DNA of 64,000 nucleotides, taken from the NCBI GenBank assembly GCA_958295665.1, contig OY282558.1, positions 458,815,995 through 458,879,994 of the forward strand. The letters run 5' to 3'. This DNA comes from Tipula vernalis. Its lineage: Eukaryota > Arthropoda > Insecta > Diptera > Tipulidae. A model generated the notes under the pieces. That model worked only from the letters and a program-made list of their open reading frames with translations. It was not told the DNA's origin and ran no database searches. This document shows positions 22,598 through 33,176 of this stretch, piece after piece (within the stretch, counting starts at the first letter, position 1; the number at the start of each line of letters is the position of its first letter). The position numbers and the translations under genes were made by a program.

Positions 22598-23387
22598 TCC
22601 TAGTTGAAAACAAAACCTTTAAGTAAACAGAATTTTTCGATGGATGAGAAAAGTTTGAACAATGGATGATAGTGAATAAGGCAAACTGTGCCAAATTGGT
22701 TTTTAACTAATTTCAAAAATAAAGGAACAGATACCTACCTACTTGCAAATTTGTACCTACATTTATTTGAATTAAAGTTTAAAAATTGGAAAATAGATAA
22801 CTTCAAAATAACCGACGATACAAAATCAAAATTGAACTAAACATGCCCCCTATATGGTAGCAAACATCTGATAAATTTAATAACGAGCACTATGCTTATT
22901 ATTGGTAAAAATTTTAACCGACAAATATGCCTAATTCAAGCATGCTGCTTGTTAAAGGAAATTTAAGTTTTATCATTCCAATAGTGGGCACCACAAAAAT
23001 TAAAACAAATTTATATTTTACGTGTAAAACTTAAGTATTAATCTTTTATTTAATATGTTTTAATGAATTCAAAATAAATATTAAATGATTTAAAAAAATT
23101 AAAATAGTGTAAAAATGCAAATCTGCTTACCTGTTTGCTTAACAAAATCACAACACTTTACAAATCTAGCGACAAATAGCGATGCGCATCGTTTCACATC
23201 CAATTTTTGACTGAAAAACGAAAAGTAAGAACAAAACTCATTTTGACAAAACAATTGAAAATGAAATCGTTAAAAGAGAGAAGCATATTGTGAAATCATA
23301 CCATTTCGTATTTTCTTATCTATTTAATAAAAGTTATGTCATGTGCTCGCTATTGGGATGGGGCCCACTAATGGGTGTTTCACCCTA

Positions 23388-25558
23388 TATATTTTACAAT
23401 ATAATTTAGGAGAAATTAGTGAATCATTTTAACTCGTACGTATATATGTATTTAAAATGTTTTTTCAAAATAAACCGGGTTTCCAAGTAAATTTCATTTG
23501 AATTTACCGTTTACCGGCAATTAAAAGATCCGGGAAATGAGAAACTCTAAGTAGAACGAAAGCTAATTGATTATAGAGACTGACTGGTTTGGCTCAGTAT
23601 ACCTTAATTTCCTTAGGGGAACAAGAAATTGCTTTCAGCAACAGTTAGGAATTTTAGGTATTTTTGATTTTTATGAACATCACAATGATACTTCGCAACC
23701 TACTTAGCAGCAAAGCAGATTAGTTGTTCTACGATGGTGTTCTTTTGAAAAACAAAATCCTTTTAACCTTTTGCAGCCTACCAACGGTCTGTTCAATGTG
23801 CTCAGGTTTACAATCGAAGCGAATACTGCCCGCGGCGGACATTAAAGCCTACCATCAAGTCCCTTAAGCGCACAGACTATACTTTTATCTCCTCAACAGT
23901 TTTTTTTGAAAAAAACAAACGAACCAAATTTTAAGGGTCATAATCTTCCTCGCCATAATTCATTTGATATTGTCAAAACTGCCTATTAAATGCGTAATTT
24001 CGAAAAACGTATCTCCCAAAAGGATTCCAAAATTGTAGAGTGTTTTGAAATTTTTAATTAATTAATTAATTCATTTATCGTGCCCTCCGCATGAATTTAC
24101 ATTGTCGATTATCCAAAACATATGAGCTTGTGTACATACAATTGCTATTAACCATACATTGTTATGTAAATTATTCCCAAAACCAACTTCGTTAACCAGA
24201 GAATTAAATTATTTATAATTTTTGTTTTTCTTTTGAGTAAAAGGTAATAACAATAATCATCACAAAGAAAATTAATGGAATTTCAAATTGAGACACTTCG
24301 CTCTACAAAGCTTCTTCGCTGTTCTTATTACACCGTTTCTTATAAATATTTGTATGCATACACGAAATAAGAAGGAAAGTAATGGTTATACTCGTCGTAA
24401 TAATAATAAAACCAACATAACATAACATAAACTTTTTTATGTCTGCCAACAATAATTTTTTGTTTGCTGCATGTACTTACATATTTTATTAAATAAAAAA
24501 AAATTAAAAGAATTTCACGTTTAATTCCAAAAAACAGAATCTACATATTATTACCTCGTGGTAAAATTTATCGTTTTTCCCAAAAAAAAAAAAAAAGAAA
24601 AAAAATATAATTGAGGACCATCATCTGATTATATACACGTCCATACATATATGCACACACAATGCGCGCGACTTTAACTTTCTGTTGTTATTGTTGTATC
24701 AAATAATAACTCTCGAGTAATAAAATGTACATAAAACAATAAGAAATAAGACGCTAAGACAACAACAATACAAACAAATTGTTAAGATGAAAACAAGTGT
24801 AATATGTATACTGTGTGCTAAGTGTGTTCATATGTGTCTGACTTATTTACCATTTACATAAACTTACATTAATATAACCCAACAGCAACAACAACAATAA
24901 CAACAAAATCCCAACGCCAACACACCGCTGCTTCTCTGTGTTATAAATACTCATATGACCGCGAGTCTGGTCGGTAATAAAGATGACAGCAACAACAACA
25001 TTGGACGAAGAAAGGAAGTGGGAGTTAAATGAGTATATGTACATACATAGTTTATAATTTTTTTTTTTGTAAAGACAACATACTATAGGTCGCGTGTTGG
25101 TCGTGTGTCTTATGTTTATCTTTTTATTTATCTCATTTTCTTACTCTTATAAGATGATTGCGCGTTATTATTATTCTTTATGTTTTTTAAAGATTACACA
25201 TACGGATGGTTTATACATTTCATATGTGAAAAGTGACAGGATTTTTAAAGATTAAAAACGCAAATAATGATGATAAGGTGCCATGTTGTGTAGGCGGTTT
25301 GAAAATGTTGCAATGTACGTATGATGGGAATGGAATTTTAATTAAAATTTATGTATTCACCAGCCGCTCTGATTCATGCCAATAATGGTTATTTCCGTCA
25401 CATCAATTTTAACATTTGTTATCTGTTTCTAGATTGTATATCTCTCAAGGTCGTCAGACAGAACTAGCATATCTGGTTTACTTTGTACATAAGCAAAATA
25501 GTTGTAAGTACATATACAACATGAAACGTTGTAAATCGGCGAATTTTAGAGGATTTTT
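23388..25558. other. 2.2 kb AT-rich DNA, no gene recognised
   Basis: Contains microsatellite-like text: ATTA repeats near 24056-24072, CAA repeats near 24883-24905 and 24988-25000, and long A runs. No frame has a motif and no paired inverted repeat was found. Confidence 0.5.
24883..24905. repeat. CAA microsatellite
   Basis: Interrupted CAACAACAACAATAACAACAA tract. Confidence 0.8.
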
Positions 25559-26115
25559 ACTTTCTTTTACTCTAGTAAAATAAAGTATAGTAATCATGAA
25601 AATTTTGGACCTTGATATTTTTAGTGATTTATCTGTTTTGAGGTCCCCTGAGTCCGAAAAAGTGGGTTTCGAAATGGTGTCTGTCTGTCAGTCTGTCAGT
25701 CTGTCAGTCTGTCAGTCTGTCAGTCTGTCAGTCTGTCAGTCTGTCAGTCTGTCTGTGTCCTCTCTACAGCCCAGATGGTTTAACCAATCGAACTGAAACT
25801 TCAGATTTAAGCTTTTTTGATAAATTGGGAGGTCCCAGTGAATTTTACTCCAAATCGGCTAACCGGAAGTGGCCACGCCCTTGGTCCAGAAAATTTATTT
25901 TGCAAATATCTTAAAAAGTATAAGGTTTACAAAAAACTACTAAAACCAAAATGTTTCCAAAAATTAAAAACAAATAAAATTAAAAAAAAAAAAATTAAAA
26001 AAAAAAATTTAAAAATTTAAAAATTAAAAAAAAAAATTTAAAAAATTATAAAAAAAAATTAAAATTTCTCAAAATTCTCTGTTCGTAAAAGAAAGTCGTG
26101 TGTTGGCCACACCTC
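25559..26115 (+). mobile_element. Short inverted-repeat element, copy 3 (solitary)
   Basis: Starts ACTTTCTTTTACTCTAG and ends GTAAAAGAAAGT plus the GTGTG/CACAC hairpin and CCTC, as in copies 1 and 2. The octamer array (25679-25757) is a run of about nine uniform CAGTCTGT units. Flanks read GGATTTTT before and CATTTTTTATT after, so a short ATTTTT target duplication is possible. It stands alone, without the minisatellite. Confidence 0.7.
25679..25757. repeat. CAGTCTGT microsatellite inside copy 3
   Basis: About nine uniform octamers. Confidence 0.85.
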
Positions 26116-26282
26116 CATTTTTTATTATTGATTTTACTGTGTAAGGGTTTTACTCAAAATTGAACATTAAGTCAAATTAGGAGTAGCAATTAGGGGTTAG
26201 TATAAATCAGATTTTGTTATTTTTTCAAGTTGAATGCCGCAATTGATCATTTCTTTTCAATAATTAATTCAGCATGTCCGGA

Positions 26283-26420
26283 TTATTTATTTTATTTATT
26301 TATTTATTTTATTTATTTACTAGTCACAAACAAATTTAATTAGTATACCAATCCCATTTACACAATCCACTTTGAGCTAAAGCTCATTTATAGCAGATTG
26401 TGCAAGATGAGGTACGAGTA
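26283..26420 (-). mobile_element. 3' end of a LINE with conserved nested hairpin and TAAA tail
   Basis: Read on the minus strand: CACAATC ... TGAGCT-TT-AGCTCA ... GATTGTG, then about 50 bp, then a tail of AAATAAATAAATAAA units at 26283-26320. The outer stem pairs 26361-26367 with 26396-26402 and the inner stem 26373-26378 with 26381-26386. The same arrangement, with a compensating base change, occurs at 62071-62112 on the plus strand. This is therefore a 5'-truncated copy of the same LINE family. Confidence 0.7.
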
Positions 26421-27115
26421 TCATTATAGTAATAGATTTAACAGCGATGTCCTGATAATTCAGTCAAGACTGAATTTTTGGATTTATTACATTATTTGCA
26501 GGATACCTTCTTTCCACGATTTTTGAAACAATCGAAACGGCACTTCAGTGATCCACGGCTGACGCATGTTCCCTTATATTACGCAACTAAGAATTTTTCA
26601 AATTAATTTTTTTCAGACAATAATTTTCAAAAATATATATTTAGCAAATTAAATATATTCGGCTGACTTCAAAGTCAAAGCATACATGGATTACCCTGAT
26701 TCTGAGCATGAAGCTTAAAATATAAGACACAAAGCCACATGCAAACATATATAATCGCTTGTGGAAGACTGTTAAAGAGAACACTTCTTCAAGAAGCACG
26801 ATCCCACTCAGATGAAGTTTGTCTTAACGGCGAGGTGGCTCCTTAAGCTGAAAAATCTTTTAAATAATTGTTTCAATCCATTCTTTCTCAGAGCCCTTGG
26901 TGCGTATTCAGAAATACATGTTAATATCGTGGAAAGCTGCAGAGGAATCAGTAATGTGCAATATAAGAACATCGAGTCAATGGACGAATACCCCGAATTC
27001 GTGATGGTGAAGATATTTGAAAAATCCAGATGTACCGATGTCCATATAAACATGACAATAACAAGCACTCCGCTTGCTCTCACATGCTTACAAAAATGGT
27101 CAGTAGTCCAATGAA
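26421..27115. other. Unassigned DNA
   Basis: A 100-codon plus frame at 26812-27114 and an overlapping minus frame exist but carry no motif I recognise. Being directly downstream of the gypsy integrase remnant on the minus strand, part may be decayed integrase or LTR. No LTR boundary could be seen. Confidence 0.35.
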
Positions 27116-27240
27116 TGAACCTGCTGGAATCCGGAAAATGTTATTTAATATCACTATCAATGTTCGGCCAGTAAACGTAACTTCTAGCAAGTGATCTAAT
27201 TCTTTTCATTCCTTGGTGGAACAATTGTTTCACCAAACAT
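27116..27240 (-). pseudogene. Gypsy-type integrase, N-terminal zinc-binding remnant
   Basis: The minus strand reads QGMKRIRSLARSYVYWPNID and then stops. This is the 'RMK.LARSYVYWP.ID.DI' segment that follows the H2 part of the HHCC zinc site in gypsy integrases. Downstream catalytic core was not recognised. Confidence 0.65.
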
Positions 27241-27249
27241 GAGACAATT

Positions 27250-27811
27250 GTTCACGTTTTGAATTAAAAGCTAGAATGTCCAACTTTATGGTTTTGCGGA
27301 TCTATTCGGAATTTTGTGAATGATACATGTGCCGATGCCGATATTACAAGCATCTGCCGCAACTATATGATGTCTATTCTTGACTCCAATTCAATCGTGT
27401 GCCGTAGACAAATAATGCATCCAGCTACGTTTGGATACATTTTCCATAGTAATTGATGGCATCTAAGTACGATTGTAGGAGTGGTACATCTTTAAGTATT
27501 CCAGATATGCTGTTGTTACATAGATATCATCGACCATAGTGCTCATTTGTTGAAATACACCTGGAGCTTAATACTGAGTAATAATACCGATGAGCATTAT
27601 GGTAAGAGCTTGCGACATGCAAAAATGCATCTGATAAATCCAATTTACTGAATATAACTGAATCTATCTGCATCCGGTAATCTTCTTCACGACAATAATG
27701 GATGCCGTCCATTCAGAAAAATCCACCTGGAGTTATTATTACTAACTCTTGTATCCGTTGTAATCCATTATCGATTTTTTGATAGAGAGAAAAAAGCCAC
27801 TGGCCGCGTTG
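27250..27811 (-). pseudogene. Gypsy-type reverse transcriptase and RNase H remnant
   Basis: Several frames must be followed. Text resembling 'P.DFSEW.A.IVVVKK' lies at about 27725-27690, then VIFSKLDLSDAFLHV (motif A region with its Asp) in the 27712-27527 frame. A VDDIYVTTAYLEYL string (motif C region, normally YxDD) follows in another frame. Further on IVAADACNIGIGTCIIHK (about 27390-27330) resembles the RNase H-like start ADAS.YGIGAVL.H. Stops and shifts separate these pieces, so it is nonfunctional. Confidence 0.65.
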
Positions 27812-27923
27812 CCTTAGACCAGCGTTCTTCAAACTTTGTCATCCCAAGAAACCCTTTTTCTATATAAAATTTGCAGCGGAACCCTCCTATGTTAAAAACT
27901 TTATACAAGATACAAACTTGCAT

Positions 27924-28615
27924 TTATTCAGTCAAAAAAAAACAAATCATTTTATTCCATATAATGATGACTTTTGAAAGAACTGAGAGTTGAGCAATAG
28001 GTCTCACATCGGACACTAATGCAGGCTCCTTAACTTTAGGTAGCCCAACAACTCTACTAACTTTCCACACTTTAGGATAATATTTATGTTCCACAATACA
28101 ATTAAACAAATACGTTAAATGAGGTACAATCACAGGAGCTATAATTTTTAAAAATCTTAGCGGCAAATTGTCAGCACCCATTGCATAGACGTTAGAGAGC
28201 CTATTGCTTTAAGAACATCATTATCAGACATAATATTAAAATTGAAGCAATTAGAGTTATTAAAAGAGGTCCCAGTCTCCGAATGCTGCACCAGATTCAT
28301 TATTGGCACTTTAACAAACTCCTCATTAAGCTCATAAGGAGAAAATTTAGAAACAACCTCAGCTGAATCCTTGGTTTTAAACCCATATTTGTCCAAATTC
28401 CTCCACAATAATTTAGTGCCAAGTTTGGGATCCAACTTATCACGCAAAAACTTTCTCTAAGCCGATCTCACAATCTTATTAAGTTCTTTTTCATAACATT
28501 TGTAGGTTCGTTTGTCTTCCTCACAACGAGATCGTTTCCATACATTTTTTGCCATATCAACAAGTTGTTTTTTATTTTTAATAGCATAGCTGAACCACCC
28601 ACATGTAACACAAAA
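27924..28615 (-). pseudogene. LINE reverse transcriptase fragment inside the hAT element
   Basis: The minus strand carries RT leader text (KNVWKRSRCEEDKRTYKCYE, then FLRDKLDPKLGTKLLWRNLDKYGF) and the finger region GADNLPLRFLKIIAPVIVPHL, PKVWKVSRVVGLPKVKEP and RPIAQLSVLSKV. It ends abruptly near 27930 before motif A. A stop at about 28459 and a frameshift near 28190 break it. It differs from the other LINEs in the window (PKVKEP in place of PIFKSGKR). How it came to be inside the hAT element is unclear; no tail or target duplication was seen. Confidence 0.7.
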
Positions 28616-28663
28616 TACACATAAAAAATCAAAAAAAAATTAAAAAAAACTTCTTGATGAGGT

Positions 28664-28783
28664 GCTATTGTACCATTTTTTGGGCCTGGTGAAAAATTAT
28701 TTTTTTCGTTACTTTTCTGTTTTGCACTATAATGGGGTGAACAAATAATTTTTCGCTAAACCCAAAAAATGGTGCAATAGAGC
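28664..28783. repeat. 120-bp imperfect palindrome inside the hAT element
   Basis: Left arm 28664-28684 and right arm 28761-28783 are inverted matches built around CCATTTTTTGGG, with one mismatch and a two-base indel. An inner AAAAATTATTT/AAATAATTTTT pair extends the symmetry. It may be a tiny MITE. Confidence 0.7.
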
Positions 28784-28829
28784 CCGATTAGCCAAGAAAG
28801 TTAATGACTTGGGTGAGCTTGTCTATATC

Positions 28830-29690
28830 ACAATTTATCAATATCCGGATGCATTGGTGTTAGTTGGAGTTGCATATCATTTTCTGCATCAAGCCGATTT
28901 CTGTATTTGGTTTTCGATTTGATCCATTCCTCCCAAAGCTTGTGCTTCTATTTTATTGATTTGACTTTACTACTGACCTTAAAAATTATAGTATTTGGTC
29001 CTTGAAGTGAAAGATTGACTTCGTTTAAGTATAAAAATATATCGGCAAGGTAGGCTAGATTTTGAAACCAACTAACGTTATTAAGTTTCGTAGGCAATTC
29101 ATATTCATGTTCTGATAAGAAGATTCGAATTTCATCTTGTAATTCGCAGAATCTGGTCATAACCTTTCCTCTGGATAACCATCTCACTTCTGTATGAAAA
29201 AGCAATTTTTTATGTAAGCTTCCCAGATCATCGCACAATAGGGCAAATATCCTGGCATTTAGCGGTCTGGATTTGATAAAATTTACAATCTTAACGGCTT
29301 CATTGAGAACTTGTTGGAGTGCTTATGCTATCCGTTTAACAACAAGAGCATGACGATAAGATTGCAATGGCTGTTTTTGATGTCTGGAGCTCTTTGCTTT
29401 ATTCGTGCTGTTACGCCCTTTGTGACACCAATCATGGCCTTGCCTCCATCAGTGCGTATATGATGGCAAAAATTCCAAGGAATTGAATGATTTTCAAAAT
29501 ATGCATCAAGTAAATTATATATTTCTTGACCTGTTGTTCGAGTTGGTAGAGCTTTGCAAAAAATCATATCTTCTTTAAAACTGGATTCATCTATGTATCT
29601 CACGAACACTATCAAAACTGGTAATCCAGCAGCAACATTCGCTAATTCGTCCAGTTGCAAAGTGAATCGATGTTTTTTCACGGAACCCCT
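28830..29690 (-). pseudogene. hAT transposase, ZBED5-like, broken
   Basis: The first frame (29681-29328) includes LQLDELANVAAGLPVLIVFVR-like text, FCKALPTRTTGQEIYNLLDAYF and IRTDGGKAMIGVTKGVTARIKQ, where the catalytic Asp (TDG) sits. It then frameshifts near 29340. The next segment reads NFIKSRPLNARIFALLCDDLG, then LLFHTEVRWLSRGKVMTRFCEL (28948-29238 frame). These are characteristic strings of the ZBED5/SCAND3-like hAT branch. The BED zinc finger at the N-terminus and the hATC end are not found. It would have catalysed cut-and-paste transposition. Confidence 0.75.
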
Positions 29691-29751
29691 GAAACATCTA
29701 GCGGAACCCTAGGGTTCCGTGAAACCCAGTTTGAAGAACGCTGCCTTAGAC

Positions 29752-29918
29752 AATGGACACGCTGTTGATATATGCATGTTCCACAAGTTGAATTTCAAAA
29801 TCCAGTCTATGCCTAAAATGCTTAGACTAGAACAAGTTGTTACGTAGCAATGACCTACTTTAACATGACTTTTAAATCTTTCTACGAAACTGAGCTGAAA
29901 ATTCCATTCTGTGTGCAC
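29752..29918 (-). pseudogene. Gypsy-type protease, C-terminal part
   Basis: The residues SLSILGIDWILKFNLW (about 31-46 of the frame) match the helix-strand end of retropepsins, usually 'LLG.DWL..F.L'. The active-site D(S/T)G lies upstream and was not recognised. After 29752 the frame runs into hAT terminal sequence, so the last residues of the apparent 69-codon frame are not protease. Confidence 0.6.
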
Positions 29919-29990
29919 TGTATACCACTGTATACCCAGCGCCCTGTGAAACGATTGTTGATGATTGAAACGATTGTGAAGTCTGGAGTT

Positions 29991-30153
29991 TCAAAAATTT
30001 CGGTCCAAAAATGCTTGGAAGCCGTTTAAAGAAAACATTCGTTTAGTGTATCGTTTATTACAATTTGAAGGATTTGTAGCGCTTATGTTTTTGTAATATT
30101 TCTTATGAACAAATTTGCTACATTGCTGACGATATCCAGCACAGATTTTTGGG
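29991..30153. other. Gypsy gag-to-protease interval, decayed
   Basis: A minus frame (30185-29991) has scattered Cys residues (KICAGYRQQC, SNCNKRYTKRMF) that might be decayed CCHC or protease lead sequence. This is not certain. Confidence 0.35.
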
Positions 30154-30585
30154 TCATTTGATGGATGCGGTTGTGTTTGTGTCACCTGGTCTGGCCCATT
30201 CTTTTTTCGGGTGCGGTGGGATTTCTTGTGACGTTTCTCCTTTGATATTGATTGTAACTAAATACATAAAAGCATTAACCGAGGATAAACTGGGTTTTTC
30301 GATCATGTTGGTATCATTTTTTAAATTGATAACCATTTGACAATCATCCGCAAAGCTTGAAAATAGTAAGTTGTTGTCTGATTCGATTTTGAATAACAGT
30401 CTGGTACGAATGTTCGAATCATCGAATGAGAGCACACTTATGAAAATAAACATATGAACTTCTTGAATTTTCTTTACTTCGATAATTCTTTTAAAATCGT
30501 CTACTTCTGTCCAATATTCAAACAGAACTCCTCTATTTCCTTTCCATAGTATACTGAGATCTATATAGATAATTAACTGATACAA
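30154..30585 (-). pseudogene. Gypsy-type gag fragment
   Basis: This 143-codon frame contains DDSNIRTRLLFKIES and SFADDCQMVINLKNDTNMIE, about residues 57-103. The pattern 'D..IRTRLL.K.E ... ..CQ...NLK.DT..IE' is one I know from insect gypsy-like gag proteins. The N-terminal part has no recognised domain. It would be the structural protein of the intracellular particle. The frame has no clear CCHC motif downstream. Confidence 0.65.
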
Positions 30586-33176
30586 ATCAAAGTTTATTCG
30601 CCCCGGTATTTCAATATTGATGCTTGTTTATTATTTAGCCTAGCAGCATAGGACAAAAATTTTCCTTTACAGCTTTTCCATTAGAAAACACTCGAATCTG
30701 GTCCGAAAAAGAGATTTTTGAGGCCCGATCAAGAAAATGAATATTTATGGATTTCATGTTTTAATCAATGACACTCAGGAACTATGAGTACCTGTAAATT
30801 CCTCTGATATGGACCTATAGCGCAAATCTCAACATACAGCTGGTTTTCAAATGTTTACTATGTTTACTACACAGGATGGTTCCTGCCATTAATTAAAATA
30901 TCGAATTCATAAATATTCATTTTCGGCTGTACACAGAACTTTTAGCGCAAATCTCCACATACGACTGATCTTGAAATGTTCTTCCACAAAGGCCCTCCCA
31001 CAGAAATTACAATTGTCCTTCATTCGTCTCGGCAAGCATGAGCAAAATAAAGCACATATTTAGCTTTAGTTGTTTCGGTGTTCAGTCCGCTGCTTAAATT
31101 TTTGGTATAAAAGACGAATGAAGACAATGGCGGCCAAAGAAAGCACCACGCCTTGTAACCATCACCGTATTTTGATTTAAATTGCACGAATATTAATTAT
31201 ATTGTGTTCAGTGCAACCCTTCCTTCGTCGGCCATATAATCTTCATTATCTGTTCGTTAACTTATGAGCTTATCTTCTCTTGCTCTTCTTTTGCTTAATT
31301 CCATTTGGACTACAGCAAAAAGTAGTTTTGAATTTTCGAAAACTTAAACATTCTGTATCCACTTTATTTTGTTAAACTATTATAGCTTAACTTTATAATT
31401 ACCGTACTAATAACTAATTATAAATTACAAACATTATTTAAGAAATTTAATATTTTAGGAATTTATAAATCTTCACAATCGCAATTATTGAAAACGAACA
31501 AACGAATGTCGCTTCTGTCATTTTCAATTTTTAGTAGGTGTATTCTAATATTCTTTTTCAAATTTGAATTAACGAGAGTGAAGTAATTATTGCAGGTTAG
31601 ATAATTTATTATATATTTATATAGGGCGAGTCGGTTTACTGTGCAAAAGTACATTCACGCCTAAAATAAATCAAAGCAAAATATTTCATCTCAACCAAAT
31701 GTTCAAGGTCGACGTCAACGGTAAGGCAATCAGTATGAAACATACTTAAGGCAATGGTGTGGTGACAATAAGAGTAAAAACTTCCACGTGACATACAGTA
31801 CCATTAACGTTCGTCGGTGTTCTATTGACATGAACCAACAACTACTCACACTAAATCGATGACATAGATTTATTTACACTGGTTATTGAAATTTGCGTTC
31901 CATTAGGTATCTACTCAAATTAAATTTGTCCAATTGGAACACATCTATTAACAATACGTTGGGGCACCCAGAGGTATTTTATATAATACAGAATAGACTA
32001 ATTGCAAATGAAATATTCCTGCAACAATTTCCAAACGGCTCCCGAAAAAATCGCATGTTTTCTAAATTAACCAAAAAAACAAATTTCATTTAATTTGAAT
32101 TTTAATTTGGCCGGAAACCAATATATTTAACCACTGTCATGGGTTTAAATAGAAAATTATTCAAACTATTCAAAATAAAATTACCATAGCTATTTATGAG
32201 TAATGTAATGAAATTAAATAAAAAACAAACCCTCGACTTTCCGTACAAATGTACACAGTAAATGTAATATGGTCCATTGATAAAATTTAATTACATTTTG
32301 TCAGGACTCGAGCAGAGCAGGACAAATTTAATTTTAATATTTTTTTAACAACAAAACAACAACAACAAATTAATTTCGATTTCCGTTTTTTTTTTTTTTT
32401 TTATTTAATAATTTCATTTCCGTTTTACTCTTAATTTTTTTTTTTTTTTTGTTAAGGGTTGATTATGATTATGTGAAATTACATTGAATATAGAATGTAG
32501 TGTTTCGGGTGGTCAAACACCCTTATTACGCGCATAACGTAGTTTTTTCGATTTAGAACAAAATCAACATCCTGTTTATATATGATCGATTTATTTATTA
32601 TTTCAACCCTTAATTATGTAAATTTTTTTATAACAACATTCGAGTATTTGATTAAATTACACTTTGCGTTCACGCCAACAGAATAACATTAAAAAATCAG
32701 TTACATAACTTAAAATTGTTGTTGCGGTGGTTTTATATTGTATTTGTATATTCAATTTCGGCGCTCGTGCATAACACTAAATTAAAAGCGGTATAGGTAC
32801 AATATTTGCATAAATGTATTTCTAAATAACGCAAAACAAAATTGCTAAATTTTTTTAATTAGTCAAAATATTTGGTCATGATGTTTTGCAAATTTAATTA
32901 AAGGGTTTGACTTAGTTTGAATTTAATTAATTGGTTTGCGGACGCAAACGCGCTAGTCAGACAAAAAAACGAAAAAAATAATTGGGTAATGTGATTTTGA
33001 ACTTGTAAATTGTGATTGTGAATAGTTCAGATTTAATTAATTTGAAAACTTCAAACGAAACAATTAACTTGTCGAATCATCATGTTGAAAAAAATCGGTT
33101 TAATTGGAGTTTGGTTGAGAATGTTGTCCGATTTGCTTTAAAACAATCAACCGTGGAAACATGATCACATATGAGT
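30586..33176. other. 2.6 kb AT-rich DNA with a short direct repeat
   Basis: Two related 40-bp blocks beginning AGCGCAAATCTC lie at about 30818 and 30945, 127 bp apart. A TATAAAAG word is at 31109-31116. Poly-T runs occur at 32385-32402 and 32437-32451. A (CAA) tract is near 32346-32369. No gene or element end was recognised; gypsy 5' LTR sequence might be expected in the left part but could not be delimited. Confidence 0.4.

Larger units (their letters stand above)
19689..23385 (-). mobile_element. Pogo/Tigger-like DNA transposon with both terminal repeats
   Basis: The ends read GGTAAAACACCCAATAGCAA (from 19689) and, on the minus strand from 23385, GGGTGAAACACCCATTAGTG. They match over about 20-25 bp with small differences. 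TA dinucleotides lie outside both ends (19687-19688 and 23386-23387), as expected for Tc1/mariner/pogo target sites. The 3.7-kb interior has a minus-strand transposase (HTH, CENP-B-like HTH, DDE) followed by a PHD-finger reading frame. Variants of the end motif AATARYRRGCACC also occur internally near both ends. The transposase is broken in several places, so the copy cannot move itself. Confidence 0.8.
27820..29743 (-). mobile_element. hAT transposon (ZBED5/Charlie-like) inserted in the gypsy element
   Basis: Terminal repeats are CAGCGTTCTTCAAACT at 27820-27835 and its perfect inverse at 29728-29743 (16 bp). The 8-bp duplication CCTTAGAC flanks both ends (27812-27819, 29744-29751). TIR start CAG and 8-bp target sites are hAT hallmarks. 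The minus-strand transposase (29690-28830) is of the ZBED5/SCAND3-like type. The region that should encode its C-terminal dimerisation part is occupied by a LINE fragment and a palindrome. At 1.9 kb the copy is disrupted and inactive. Confidence 0.85.
27116..30585 (-). mobile_element. Degraded Ty3/gypsy-type retrotransposon, interrupted by a hAT element
   Basis: On the minus strand the order is gag (30585-30154), a gag-pol junction (about 30185-29991), protease end (29918-29752), [hAT insertion 27820-29743], RT (27811-27440), RNase H-like (27420-27250) and the zinc-binding start of integrase (27235-27120). The order is canonical for gypsy. Both sides of the insertion carry the 8-bp CCTTAGAC (27812-27819 and 29744-29751). 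Many stops and shifts show great age. No LTRs were recognised. Confidence 0.75.

Noticed and set aside
26812..27114. 100-codon plus-strand frame that might be a host exon
   Set aside because: No recognisable domain, no supported splice sites, and it overlaps the downstream edge of a gypsy relic.
31109..31116. TATAAAAG promoter-like word
   Set aside because: An isolated word in AT-rich DNA without a downstream gene or element boundary.
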